From positions 3,086 through 67,085 of the forward strand of contig DBMM01000112.1 in the NCBI GenBank assembly GCA_002298925.1: DNA of 64,000 bases. Direction: 5' to 3'. Positions within the stretch are counted from its first letter, which is position 1. Each line of letters opens with the position of its first letter. The notes below the pieces were generated by a model. That model was not told the origin of the DNA. It ran no database searches and saw nothing but the letters and a program-made list of their open reading frames with translations. Source of the stretch: Geobacter sp. UBA698 (GTDB taxonomy: Bacteria; Desulfobacterota; Desulfuromonadia; Geobacterales; Pseudopelobacteraceae). Below, in pieces: positions 45,539 through 53,004 of this stretch. Both the position numbers and the translations under genes were made by a program.

Positions 45539-46006
45539 ATGCAGCGCCCCTCATGGGACCAGTATTTCATGGACATCACCAGTCTGGTAGCCACCCGCTC
45601 CTCCTGCCTGCGCAGGCTGGTCGGGGCCTTGCTGGTCAAGGACCGCAACATCCTGGCCACCGGCTACAACGGCGTTCCATCCGGCATATCCCACTGCGAT
45701 GTGGCCGGATGTCTGCGTGATCGGCTCAAGATCCCATCCGGCGAGCGGCACGAACTCTGCCGCGGACTCCACGCCGAGCAGAACGCCATCATTCAGGCCG
45801 CGCGGCATGGGGTGAACATCAACGGCTCCACCCTGTACTGCACCACCATGCCCTGCATCATCTGCACCAAGATGATCATCAACGCCGGTATTGTAAGGGT
45901 TGTCTACAGAGAAGGTTATGCCGATGAACTGGCCCGAGAAATGATCGCCGAGGCAGACATCGAGATTATCCATTTCACAGCAACCGACAAAGGCGAAACA
46001 GCATGA
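45539..46006 (+). CDS. Deoxycytidylate (dCMP) deaminase
   Basis: A 155-residue enzyme with HAEQNAI (zinc His and catalytic Glu) and PCIICTKMI (two zinc Cys), the cytidine/dCMP deaminase signature. It converts dCMP to dUMP. ATG 45539 follows AAGGAG; the in-frame ATG at 45515 lies upstream of that site. It overlaps nrdR by four bases and heads the nrdR-rib-queH operon. Confidence 0.9.
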   Translation: MQRPSWDQYFMDITSLVATRSSCLRRLVGALLVKDRNILATGYNGVPSGISHCDVAGCLRDRLKIPSGERHELCRGLHAEQNAIIQAARHGVNINGSTLYCTTMPCIICTKMIINAGIVRVVYREGYADELAREMIAEADIEIIHFTATDKGETA

Positions 46007-46455
46007 AATGTCCTTTCTGCGGCCATCCCGACAGCAAGGTGGTCGACTCGCGTCCCGACAAGGGAGGCACCGCCATCCGTCGCCGGCGCGAATGCGAGGA
46101 ATGCGCCAAACGTTTTACCACCCATGAGCGAATCGAGGAAATGCTGCCGCAAGTCTGCAAAAAAGACGGTCGCCGCGAACCATTCGACCGACTGAAGATC
46201 ATCTCCGGTATCAAGAAGGCCTGCGAAAAACGTCCCATCTCGGTGGAAGACATTGAACGGATGGTCGATCGCCTTGAAACACGCCTGCAGGAATCATCCG
46301 AAAAGGAAATATCAACCACCGCCATAGGCGAATGGATCATGAAAGAGTTGCATGATTTGGATGAAGTGGCCTACGTTCGCTTTGCATCCGTTTATCGTTC
46401 TTTCCGGGACATAAACGAATTCATGCAGGAACTCCAGGATCTCTTAAAGAAATGA
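46003..46455 (+). CDS. nrdR: Transcriptional repressor NrdR
   Basis: A 150-residue protein with an N-terminal zinc ribbon (CPFCGH-x-DSKVVDSR and CEECAKRFTTHE) and an ATP-cone domain (KKDGRREPFDR). It represses ribonucleotide reductase genes at high dATP. Its place between a dCMP deaminase and ribD links nucleotide and flavin supply. It overlaps both neighbours by four bases. Confidence 0.97.
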   Translation: MKCPFCGHPDSKVVDSRPDKGGTAIRRRRECEECAKRFTTHERIEEMLPQVCKKDGRREPFDRLKIISGIKKACEKRPISVEDIERMVDRLETRLQESSEKEISTTAIGEWIMKELHDLDEVAYVRFASVYRSFRDINEFMQELQDLLKK

Positions 46456-47558
46456 ACCGGACATATATTTCCTATATGAAACGGGCACTGACAATGGCCC
46501 GCAAGGGAATCGGCAGGACAGCACCCAACCCGTCCGTGGGCTGTGTCATTGTCAAGGACGGCAAGATCATTGCCGAGGGTTGGCACAAAAAAGCCGGAGG
46601 CCCCCATGCCGAGATACATGCACTGCAGCAGGCAGGCGAAGCGGCCAGGGGGGCTGATGTATATGTCACACTGGAGCCCTGTTGTCACACCGGCAAAACG
46701 CCTCCCTGCAGCAGTGCACTGATCGCTGCCGGCGTCAAACGCGTCGTGGCAGCCATGGCAGACCCGAATCCTCTGGTAAGTGGCGGCGGTCTGCTGGCCC
46801 TGCGACAGGCCGGCATCGAAATCCATTGCGGGATGCTGGAAACCGAGGCCCGGGCAATCAACCGTGCTTTCATAAAGCATGTCAGCACCGGTCGCCCCCA
46901 CGTGACCTATAAGTGCGCCATGACACTGGACGGCAAGATTGCCAGTGTTACCGGCGAATCGCGCTGGATCTCCTGCGAGGCTTCCAGAAAATATGTCCAC
47001 CGCCTGCGGACACAATGCGATGCCATAATAGTCGGTGTAGATACGATCATTACCGATGACCCCCAATTGACGGTGCGCCACGTCCGGGGCAAAAGCCCCT
47101 TGCGGGTGATTATCGACAGCACCTTGCGCACCCCTATGAGTGTCCAGGTCTTGAGCACCACCCTGGCAAAAAAAACCCTCATTGCCACTGTAGAGACCGA
47201 TCCGAGCATGCACCTCCGCTATCAGCAGAGTGGCGCAACAATACTGGTCTGCAAAGAATTGAACGGCAAGGTTGATCTGATGGACATGCTGAAGCAGCTC
47301 GGAGCCAGAGGTATCCAGTCCGTTCTGCTGGAGGGCGGCAGTCGCCTGGCGGGTGAGGCACTGCGTCAGGGGCTGATTGATGAATGCCTCTTCTTCTATG
47401 CTCCCAAGGTTATCGGTAGCGACGGTTTTTCACCGTTTGTCATAACCGGAATTACCAGCATGGAAAAATCATTTTCATTTTCACAGATCGGCGTTCGTCA
47501 GATCGGTTCTGACATTGTCATCAGTGCACGACCGGAGAATACATGTTTACAGGACTGA
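46452..47558 (+). CDS. ribD: Bifunctional riboflavin deaminase/reductase RibD
   Basis: A 368-residue enzyme. The N-terminal deaminase has HAEIHAL and PCCHTGKTPPC (zinc site), and the C-terminal reductase has MTLDGKIA and VLLEGGS. It performs the second and third steps of riboflavin synthesis. It starts four bases inside nrdR and ends 16 bases inside ribE, so it is translationally linked to both. Confidence 0.97.
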   Translation: MNRTYISYMKRALTMARKGIGRTAPNPSVGCVIVKDGKIIAEGWHKKAGGPHAEIHALQQAGEAARGADVYVTLEPCCHTGKTPPCSSALIAAGVKRVVAAMADPNPLVSGGGLLALRQAGIEIHCGMLETEARAINRAFIKHVSTGRPHVTYKCAMTLDGKIASVTGESRWISCEASRKYVHRLRTQCDAIIVGVDTIITDDPQLTVRHVRGKSPLRVIIDSTLRTPMSVQVLSTTLAKKTLIATVETDPSMHLRYQQSGATILVCKELNGKVDLMDMLKQLGARGIQSVLLEGGSRLAGEALRQGLIDECLFFYAPKVIGSDGFSPFVITGITSMEKSFSFSQIGVRQIGSDIVISARPENTCLQD

Positions 47559-48184
47559 CCGAAACTGTCGGCAAAATTGCTGCTCTAGACAGGCGCGGCA
47601 AAGCGGCCCTCCTGCGGGTTGAATCCGGACTGCCTGCCTCCGAAGTTGCCATTGGCGATTCGGTGGCCGTTAACGGCGCCTGCCTGACTGTTACCGCCAA
47701 GAGCGAAACGACCCTGACCTTCGACGTCTCGCCTGAATCGCTGTCCAGCACCACCATCGGCAGCCTGCGCAACGGAAGCCTCGTCAATCTCGAGCGTGCC
47801 CTGCGGTTGGGCGACAGACTGGGGGGCCACATCGTCACCGGTCACGTCGACTGCATTGCCAGACTAATCCGCATGAAGGAAGTATCCGGCAATCACATCC
47901 TGGAGTTTTCGCTGCCGCCGGCCTCGGCCCGCTACCTGGTGGCCAAGGGTTCCGTCACCATTGACGGCATCAGTCTGACCGTCAACTCCGTTTCTGCTGA
48001 AGGTTTTTCAATCAACATCATCCCCCATACTTTTTCAAATACAACGTTGGCCAAAATCAGAACCGGCCAGCAGGTCAACATAGAAACAGACATCATCGGC
48101 AAATACGTCGAGCGCCTGACACAGCCCTGGAAAAGCGGCGGCGGGCTCAGCATGCAGACACTGGCTGAAAATGGATTCATATAA
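47543..48184 (+). CDS. ribE: Riboflavin synthase alpha subunit
   Basis: A 213-residue protein built of two similar lumazine-binding halves; MFTGLTETVG starts the first, and GGHIVTGHVD and IDGISLTVN mark conserved sites. It makes riboflavin from two molecules of dimethyllumazine. ATG 47543 with GGAG upstream inside the end of ribD. Confidence 0.96.
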   Translation: MFTGLTETVGKIAALDRRGKAALLRVESGLPASEVAIGDSVAVNGACLTVTAKSETTLTFDVSPESLSSTTIGSLRNGSLVNLERALRLGDRLGGHIVTGHVDCIARLIRMKEVSGNHILEFSLPPASARYLVAKGSVTIDGISLTVNSVSAEGFSINIIPHTFSNTTLAKIRTGQQVNIETDIIGKYVERLTQPWKSGGGLSMQTLAENGFI

Positions 48185-48264
48185 GGGAGCAGGTTCAGTG
48201 ACCAGAGTTACACCTCGTGCCACACAACCCTGCCCCTCGACCCTGAAATGAGGAAAGGCAAACA

Positions 48265-49470
48265 ATGTCCGTAGCGAGCATAGAAGAGGCAATTGAAGAT
48301 ATCCGTCTGGGTAAAATGGTCATACTGGTGGATGACGAGGACCGCGAAAACGAGGGTGACCTGACCATGGCTGCCGAGGCGGTCACGCCTGAGGCGATCA
48401 ATTTCATGGCCAAATACGGGCGCGGGCTGATCTGCCTGACCCTGACTCCCGAAAAATGTGATGCCTTGGGACTGCGTCCAATGGTGCGGGACAACACCTC
48501 CCCCTTCGAGACCGCCTTCACTGTCTCTATCGAGGCCAAGCACGGCGTCACCACCGGCATCTCGGCCGCCGACCGTTCCCACACCATTCAGGCTGCCGTG
48601 GCCGACGATTCCAGTCCTGACGATCTGGTCAGCCCCGGCCACATCTTCCCACTGAGGGCCAGGACCGGTGGCGTACTGGTACGCACCGGTCAGACAGAAG
48701 GATCGGTTGATATGGCGCGCCTGGCCGGCCTCAAACCGGCCGGTGTCATCTGTGAAATCATGAACGATGACGGCACAATGGCTCGCATGCCGGAACTGAA
48801 GAAATTTGCCAAACATCACGGCATCAAGATCTGCACGATCGCCGATCTGGTGGCATACCGCCTGAAAAACGAAATCCTGGTGCGCACCGTGGCTGAAGCT
48901 CGCCTCCCCTCCCGTTTCGGCGGCGAATGGCGCGCCATTGCCTTTGAAAACGATGTGGACAAACTGGAACACATCGCTCTGGTCAAGGGCGATCTAAAAA
49001 AAGGGGAACCGGTACTGGTAAGAGTCCACTCCGAATGCCTGACCGGCGACGTATTGGGAAGCCAGCGCTGTGACTGCGGCGAGCAGCTGCACCGCGCCAT
49101 GTTGCAGATCACCGAAGCCGGCAGCGGTGTAATCATCTATATGCGCCAGGAAGGCCGAGGCATCGGTTTGATCAACAAACTTAAAGCCTACGAATTGCAA
49201 GACAAGGGACGGGATACTGTGGAAGCCAACCTGGAACTGGGATTCAAGGCAGACCTGCGCGACTACGGTATCGGCGCCCAGATCCTGCTCGCCCTCGGCA
49301 TCACCAAAATCCGTCTGCTGACCAATAACCCCAAGAAGCTAGTCGGCTTGCAGGGTTACGGCATCGATATCATCGACCGTGTCGCCATCGAAGCAGAAGC
49401 CACCGAGAGCAACCGCGAATATCTGGAAACCAAAAGAGACAAGATGGGGCACATTCTGGAGAATCTTTAA
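48265..49470 (+). CDS. ribBA: Bifunctional DHBP synthase / GTP cyclohydrolase II
   Basis: A 401-residue fusion. The N-terminal half is 3,4-dihydroxy-2-butanone 4-phosphate synthase (DDEDRENEGD, RTGHTEG-like RTGQTEGS). The C-terminal half is GTP cyclohydrolase II with the zinc site in CLTGDVLGSQRCDCG and the MRQEGRGIGL motif. All catalytic signatures are present. ribH, which often follows in this lineage, is absent here; queH comes next, starting on the last base of the stop codon. Confidence 0.96.
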   Translation: MSVASIEEAIEDIRLGKMVILVDDEDRENEGDLTMAAEAVTPEAINFMAKYGRGLICLTLTPEKCDALGLRPMVRDNTSPFETAFTVSIEAKHGVTTGISAADRSHTIQAAVADDSSPDDLVSPGHIFPLRARTGGVLVRTGQTEGSVDMARLAGLKPAGVICEIMNDDGTMARMPELKKFAKHHGIKICTIADLVAYRLKNEILVRTVAEARLPSRFGGEWRAIAFENDVDKLEHIALVKGDLKKGEPVLVRVHSECLTGDVLGSQRCDCGEQLHRAMLQITEAGSGVIIYMRQEGRGIGLINKLKAYELQDKGRDTVEANLELGFKADLRDYGIGAQILLALGITKIRLLTNNPKKLVGLQGYGIDIIDRVAIEAEATESNREYLETKRDKMGHILENL

Positions 49471-50012
49471 TGAGGGTACTGTTTCACACCTGCTGCGGGC
49501 CGTGCACTCTCTATCCCCTGCGAACATTGCGGGCAGCCGGCCATGAAGTTACCGGTTTCTTCTACAACCACAACATCCACCCCTACCAGGAGTATACGCG
49601 CCGGTTGACCGCACTGAAAGAGATGGCTGAACGTGAAACCATGCCCGTCATCATCCGGGACTCCTATGATCTGGAGAGTTTTCTTGCCAACGTTGCCTTA
49701 CAGCCGGACAAACGCTGCAGTTACTGCTATGCCTCGCGCTTAAGAGCGACCGCCATAGTGGCATCCGAACAGGGTTTCAGCGCTTTCAGCGCCTCCCTGC
49801 TCTACAGCAGATACCAAAAACATACGGAAATCAGGAAACTGGGAGAAGAAATCGGGAGGGAATACGGGGTGGAATTCCTCTATCAGGACTTTCGAGCCGG
49901 CTGGCAGGAAGGTATCAAGCTTTCGAAAGAACTCGGACTTTATCGCCAGCAATATTGCGGATGTATCTACAGTGAAAAAGAGCGCTATCACCCTCAGGAG
50001 AAAACTGCGTGA
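49470..50012 (+). CDS. queH: Epoxyqueuosine reductase QueH
   Basis: A 180-residue protein with a CCGPC motif near residue 9, YNHNIHPYQEY, CSYCYASRL and YCGCIYSEKERY, the Cys pattern of the DUF208/QueH family that completes tRNA queuosine synthesis. ATG 49470 shares a base with the ribBA stop (TAATG). It overlaps the next gene by four bases. Confidence 0.93.
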   Translation: MRVLFHTCCGPCTLYPLRTLRAAGHEVTGFFYNHNIHPYQEYTRRLTALKEMAERETMPVIIRDSYDLESFLANVALQPDKRCSYCYASRLRATAIVASEQGFSAFSASLLYSRYQKHTEIRKLGEEIGREYGVEFLYQDFRAGWQEGIKLSKELGLYRQQYCGCIYSEKERYHPQEKTA

Positions 50013-50221
50013 ACGGACTGGGCAGGCCACTGATCATACTAGGCCTGATACTTGTGGCAGCCGGTATAATCATTACCTTTGCGCCTCGTATTCCCTGGCT
50101 GGGCAGATTGCCGGGCGACATCTACATCAAAAAGAATAATTTCAGTTTTTATTTTCCTCTGGCAACTAGCATCCTCGTTTCGGCACTCTTATCGTTTATC
50201 ATCTGGCTGCTGAGACGGTAG
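50009..50221 (+). CDS. DUF2905 family small membrane protein
   Basis: A 70-residue protein with two spans (LIILGLILVAAGIIITF; FPLATSILVSALLSFIIWLL) and the family motif PWLGRLPGDIYIKK between them. It starts at GTG 50009 inside queH and is followed by a strong terminator that ends the operon. Function unknown. Confidence 0.88.
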   Translation: MNGLGRPLIILGLILVAAGIIITFAPRIPWLGRLPGDIYIKKNNFSFYFPLATSILVSALLSFIIWLLRR

Positions 50222-50248
50222 CAGCAGCCCCCCACATACGTAAGAACC

Positions 50249-50277
50249 AAAAAAGCCCGTCAATGACGGGCTTTTTT
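50249..50277 (+). terminator. Terminator of the nrdR-rib-queH operon
   Basis: AAAAAAGCCCGTC (50249-50261) and GACGGGCTTTTTT (50265-50277) form a perfect 13-bp stem with a 3-base loop. The poly-A and poly-T arms allow it to act on both strands, so it may also serve the convergent ferredoxin gene. Confidence 0.93.
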
Positions 50278-50304
50278 GTTGAAATCTTGGAGCATCAATG
50301 CAAA

Positions 50305-50472
50305 TTAGGCATGGATGGCATTCACGGGACAGGTATCCACGCAAGCTCCGCAGTCGATACAGGTATCGGCGTCGATAACGCGCTTGCTACCCTGCTCGCT
50401 GATGGCGTTAACCGGGCATGAGTCCTCGCATGCTGCGCAATTGGTGCAATCATCAGTAATAGTATGGGACAC
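50305..50472 (-). CDS. 2[4Fe-4S] bacterial-type ferredoxin
   Basis: A 55-residue protein from GTG 50472 to TAA 50305-50307. Two cluster motifs are visible: CTNCAACEDSCPVNAI and CIDCGACVDTCPVNAI. A strong AAGGAGGTGA lies just upstream. It is a clostridial-type two-cluster ferredoxin, a low-potential electron carrier that could serve the 2-oxoacid oxidoreductases. Confidence 0.93.
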   Translation of the reverse strand: MSHTITDDCTNCAACEDSCPVNAISEQGSKRVIDADTCIDCGACVDTCPVNAIHA

Positions 50473-50581
50473 GGTTTCACCTCCTTGTAAGATTAGTCTT
50501 CCTAGATGGAAAACTATTATTTTTTACCATAACATTTATACAATGTCCAGCCAAGAATACGTTTTGTCAGCACACAATGGT

Positions 50582-50595
50582 CAACAATTGTGTTG
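50582..50595 (+). promoter_or_regulatory. Possible operator overlapping the ackA -35
   Basis: CAACAATTGTGTTG contains inverted CAACA/TGTTG arms and overlaps the -35 box of the ackA promoter. Confidence 0.35.
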
Positions 50596-50621
50596 AATTC
50601 GGATCATGTCTATTGTATAAA
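50593..50621 (+). promoter_or_regulatory. Probable ackA promoter
   Basis: TTGAAT (50593-50598), 17 bases, TATAAA (50616-50621). It predicts a leader of about 85 bases before ackA. Confidence 0.6.
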
Positions 50622-50714
50622 CAAAAACAGTTTGATTTCAGATAGTTGTTTAGTCTAAGTGTTTATTTTTTACTAAAATTACAATTCTCTCTTCACCATT
50701 TAATGGAGGTAAAC

Positions 50715-51980
50715 ATGATTATAATGGCACTAAACTGCGGTAGTTCGTCGGTCAAATATCAACTGTTCGACTGGGAACGCAAGGTTGTTGTGGCCAAGGG
50801 CATGGTAGAGCGTGTCATTATCGGCGATTCATTTATCATGCACGAGGTCCCAGGACGGGAGACGTATCATCACGAACACGACTGCCCCAATCACCAGGCT
50901 GCCATCGACCTGCTCATCAAAACCGTGACCGACCCCGTCCACGGCGTTCTCAAAAGTGTGTCCGAAATCTCGGCAGTTGGCCATCGCGTGGTGCATGGCG
51001 GCGAGAAGTTCACCTGTTCGGTGTTAATTGACGACAAGGTTCTGGACGCCGTTAAAGAAGTACAGCATCTGGCACCGCTACACAATCCGCCCAACATCGA
51101 AGGGATCGAAGCTGCCCAGGCCTTGATGCCTACAATACCGCATGTGGCAATCTTCGACACGGCCTTTCACCAAACAATGCCGGAGCACGCCTATATCTAT
51201 CCGCTACCCTACGAGTGGTACGAAAAGCACCAGGTTCGCCGTTATGGTTTTCACGGTACATCCCATCTGTATGTTTCCAAGCGCGCAGCCATTCTGCTTG
51301 GCAAAAAACCTGCTGATTGCAACATCGTAACGATGCACATCGGAAACGGCGTCTCCCACTGCGCCATTAAGGGCGGCATCTCAGTCGACACAACCATGGG
51401 ACTCACCCCGCTGGAGGGAGCGGTCATGGGTACCCGTTGCGGCGATATCGACCCAGCCATTCCGGCCTTCATGATGCAAAAGGAAAACCTTTCAGCCAAG
51501 GAAATTGACAGCATACTCAACAAGAAAAGCGGAGTACTGGGTGTCACAGGGCGCTTTACCGACCGTCGCGATGTAATCGAAAACGCCATCGCCGGAGACA
51601 GGCGTTGCCAATTATCACTTGAAATTGAAGCATACCGGCTCAAGAAATACATTGGATCATACATGGCTGCCATCGGCAAACTTGACGCGGTGGTATTCAC
51701 CGCCGGCGTTGGCGAGATGGGCGCGGCTATCCGCGAAAAAGCCATCGAAGGACTTGAGCATATCGGTATTGTCCTTGATCGGGAGCGCAACAAAAATGCA
51801 ATGACCCGCAAGCGGGAAAGCCTGATCACCACGGACGATTCACCGGTCAAGGTCTTTGTCATCCCGACCGATGAGGAACTGGTCTTTACCGAAGACGTGG
51901 TAGCGATACTCAACGGCACCTATACAGACCACATGCACTGCGAATATTCATTTGCCCGGGCAGATTTTGTCCGTAAATAG
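50715..51980 (+). CDS. ackA: Acetate kinase
   Basis: A 421-residue enzyme with the signature NCGSSSVKYQL near the N-terminus, GHRVVHGG, YGFHGTSH, MGLTPLEG and FTAGVGE. It interconverts acetyl phosphate and acetate with ATP, key to acetate use and energy. ATG 50715 follows GGAGG; the longer frame is an artefact of upstream AT-rich sequence. No pta gene adjoins it. A perfect terminator follows. Confidence 0.97.
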   Translation: MIIMALNCGSSSVKYQLFDWERKVVVAKGMVERVIIGDSFIMHEVPGRETYHHEHDCPNHQAAIDLLIKTVTDPVHGVLKSVSEISAVGHRVVHGGEKFTCSVLIDDKVLDAVKEVQHLAPLHNPPNIEGIEAAQALMPTIPHVAIFDTAFHQTMPEHAYIYPLPYEWYEKHQVRRYGFHGTSHLYVSKRAAILLGKKPADCNIVTMHIGNGVSHCAIKGGISVDTTMGLTPLEGAVMGTRCGDIDPAIPAFMMQKENLSAKEIDSILNKKSGVLGVTGRFTDRRDVIENAIAGDRRCQLSLEIEAYRLKKYIGSYMAAIGKLDAVVFTAGVGEMGAAIREKAIEGLEHIGIVLDRERNKNAMTRKRESLITTDDSPVKVFVIPTDEELVFTEDVVAILNGTYTDHMHCEYSFARADFVRK

Positions 51981-51997
51981 TTAAGACCGCCGTTTCC

Positions 51998-52030
51998 AAC
52001 CAAAAGCCGGCTTATTGCCGGCTTTTGGTT
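51998..52030 (+). terminator. Bidirectional terminator after ackA
   Basis: AACCAAAAGCCGGC (51998-52011) and GCCGGCTTTTGGTT (52017-52030) form a perfect 14-bp stem with a 5-base loop, placed between the convergent ackA and TPR genes. Confidence 0.9.
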
Positions 52031-52058
52031 AAATCTGAATAAAAAATCAGCAAACACC

Positions 52059-52856
52059 CTACCCTTTCAACTCCTCCTTTAATCCTTCAACAACTGCTTT
52101 AACTTCTGCTATCATCTCGGCTGCCTGCGATGATTTTTCAACTTTAAGATATTTTTCGAAAAAACGCACTGCATCCTTAAAACGTTCCTGATCCATACAT
52201 ATGCCACCAAGAGTCAGATAAGCCATGCTGAAAGTCGGATCAAGCCGGATTGCCTCGAGGCACTCTTCTTCAGCTTCTTCCAATTCGTCCATGTCATAGT
52301 ACAGCTCGCCAAGATTGAAGTGAGCAGTGGGATCTTCAGGATCGATCTCAACCCCCTTGCGGTAGGCCTCCAAGGCACCTTCCACATCGTCAAGACCATA
52401 AAGCGCGTCCCCTAGGGCATTCCATGCAAAAACGTTGTCCGGCTCAACCACCAGAGCCTGACGATAGGAAACAATGGCCTCTTCGCTTCTTTCAAGATTA
52501 TTATGAACCAGCCCGATGCTTACCAGGACATCGGCATCATCCGGGTCCAGTTCCTGCACGCGCCTGTAGCTGGCAATGGCATCCTCGTGCCTGCCGGCCT
52601 CGAACAACAGGTCGCCAAGTGTTGTCAGGGCATCCAAGTGATCCGGCGATATCTTTAATCCGTCACGGTATCGTTCAATGGCTTCATCGATCCGGCCGTC
52701 TTCTGCCAGAGCATCCCCCAGATAAAAACAGCCATCAGGATCGTTGCGGTGAGATGTCCAGTACGCCTCCAGTGCAGACAATGCATTGATCACATCTCCG
52801 GATTCCAGCAAATCGATCCCCTTGATCAGAGATGCCTCAAATATTTTTTCAGCCAT
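52059..52856 (-). CDS. Tetratricopeptide repeat protein
   Basis: A 265-residue protein of about six to seven TPR units (for example DAIASYRRVQELDPDDADV, EAIVSYRQALVVEPDN, GALEAYRKGVEIDPED). No signal peptide, so a cytosolic scaffold is likely. The start is ATG 52856 with GGAGG upstream. It is transcribed divergently from ptsP across a 150-base gap. No partner can be named. Confidence 0.85.
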   Translation of the reverse strand: MAEKIFEASLIKGIDLLESGDVINALSALEAYWTSHRNDPDGCFYLGDALAEDGRIDEAIERYRDGLKISPDHLDALTTLGDLLFEAGRHEDAIASYRRVQELDPDDADVLVSIGLVHNNLERSEEAIVSYRQALVVEPDNVFAWNALGDALYGLDDVEGALEAYRKGVEIDPEDPTAHFNLGELYYDMDELEEAEEECLEAIRLDPTFSMAYLTLGGICMDQERFKDAVRFFEKYLKVEKSSQAAEMIAEVKAVVEGLKEELKG

Positions 52857-53004
52857 AGTCTCTTCCTCCACAATTCGAGCATTATTTTTCAGCAAAAATA
52901 ACAGACACACTGCAATTTTTCCAGCAGATTACAGCAGCAAAACCTTTTTACTTCCAGACAAATGTACTCTATACTCAGAAAAATTTACGCACTGGAATGC
53001 CCAC

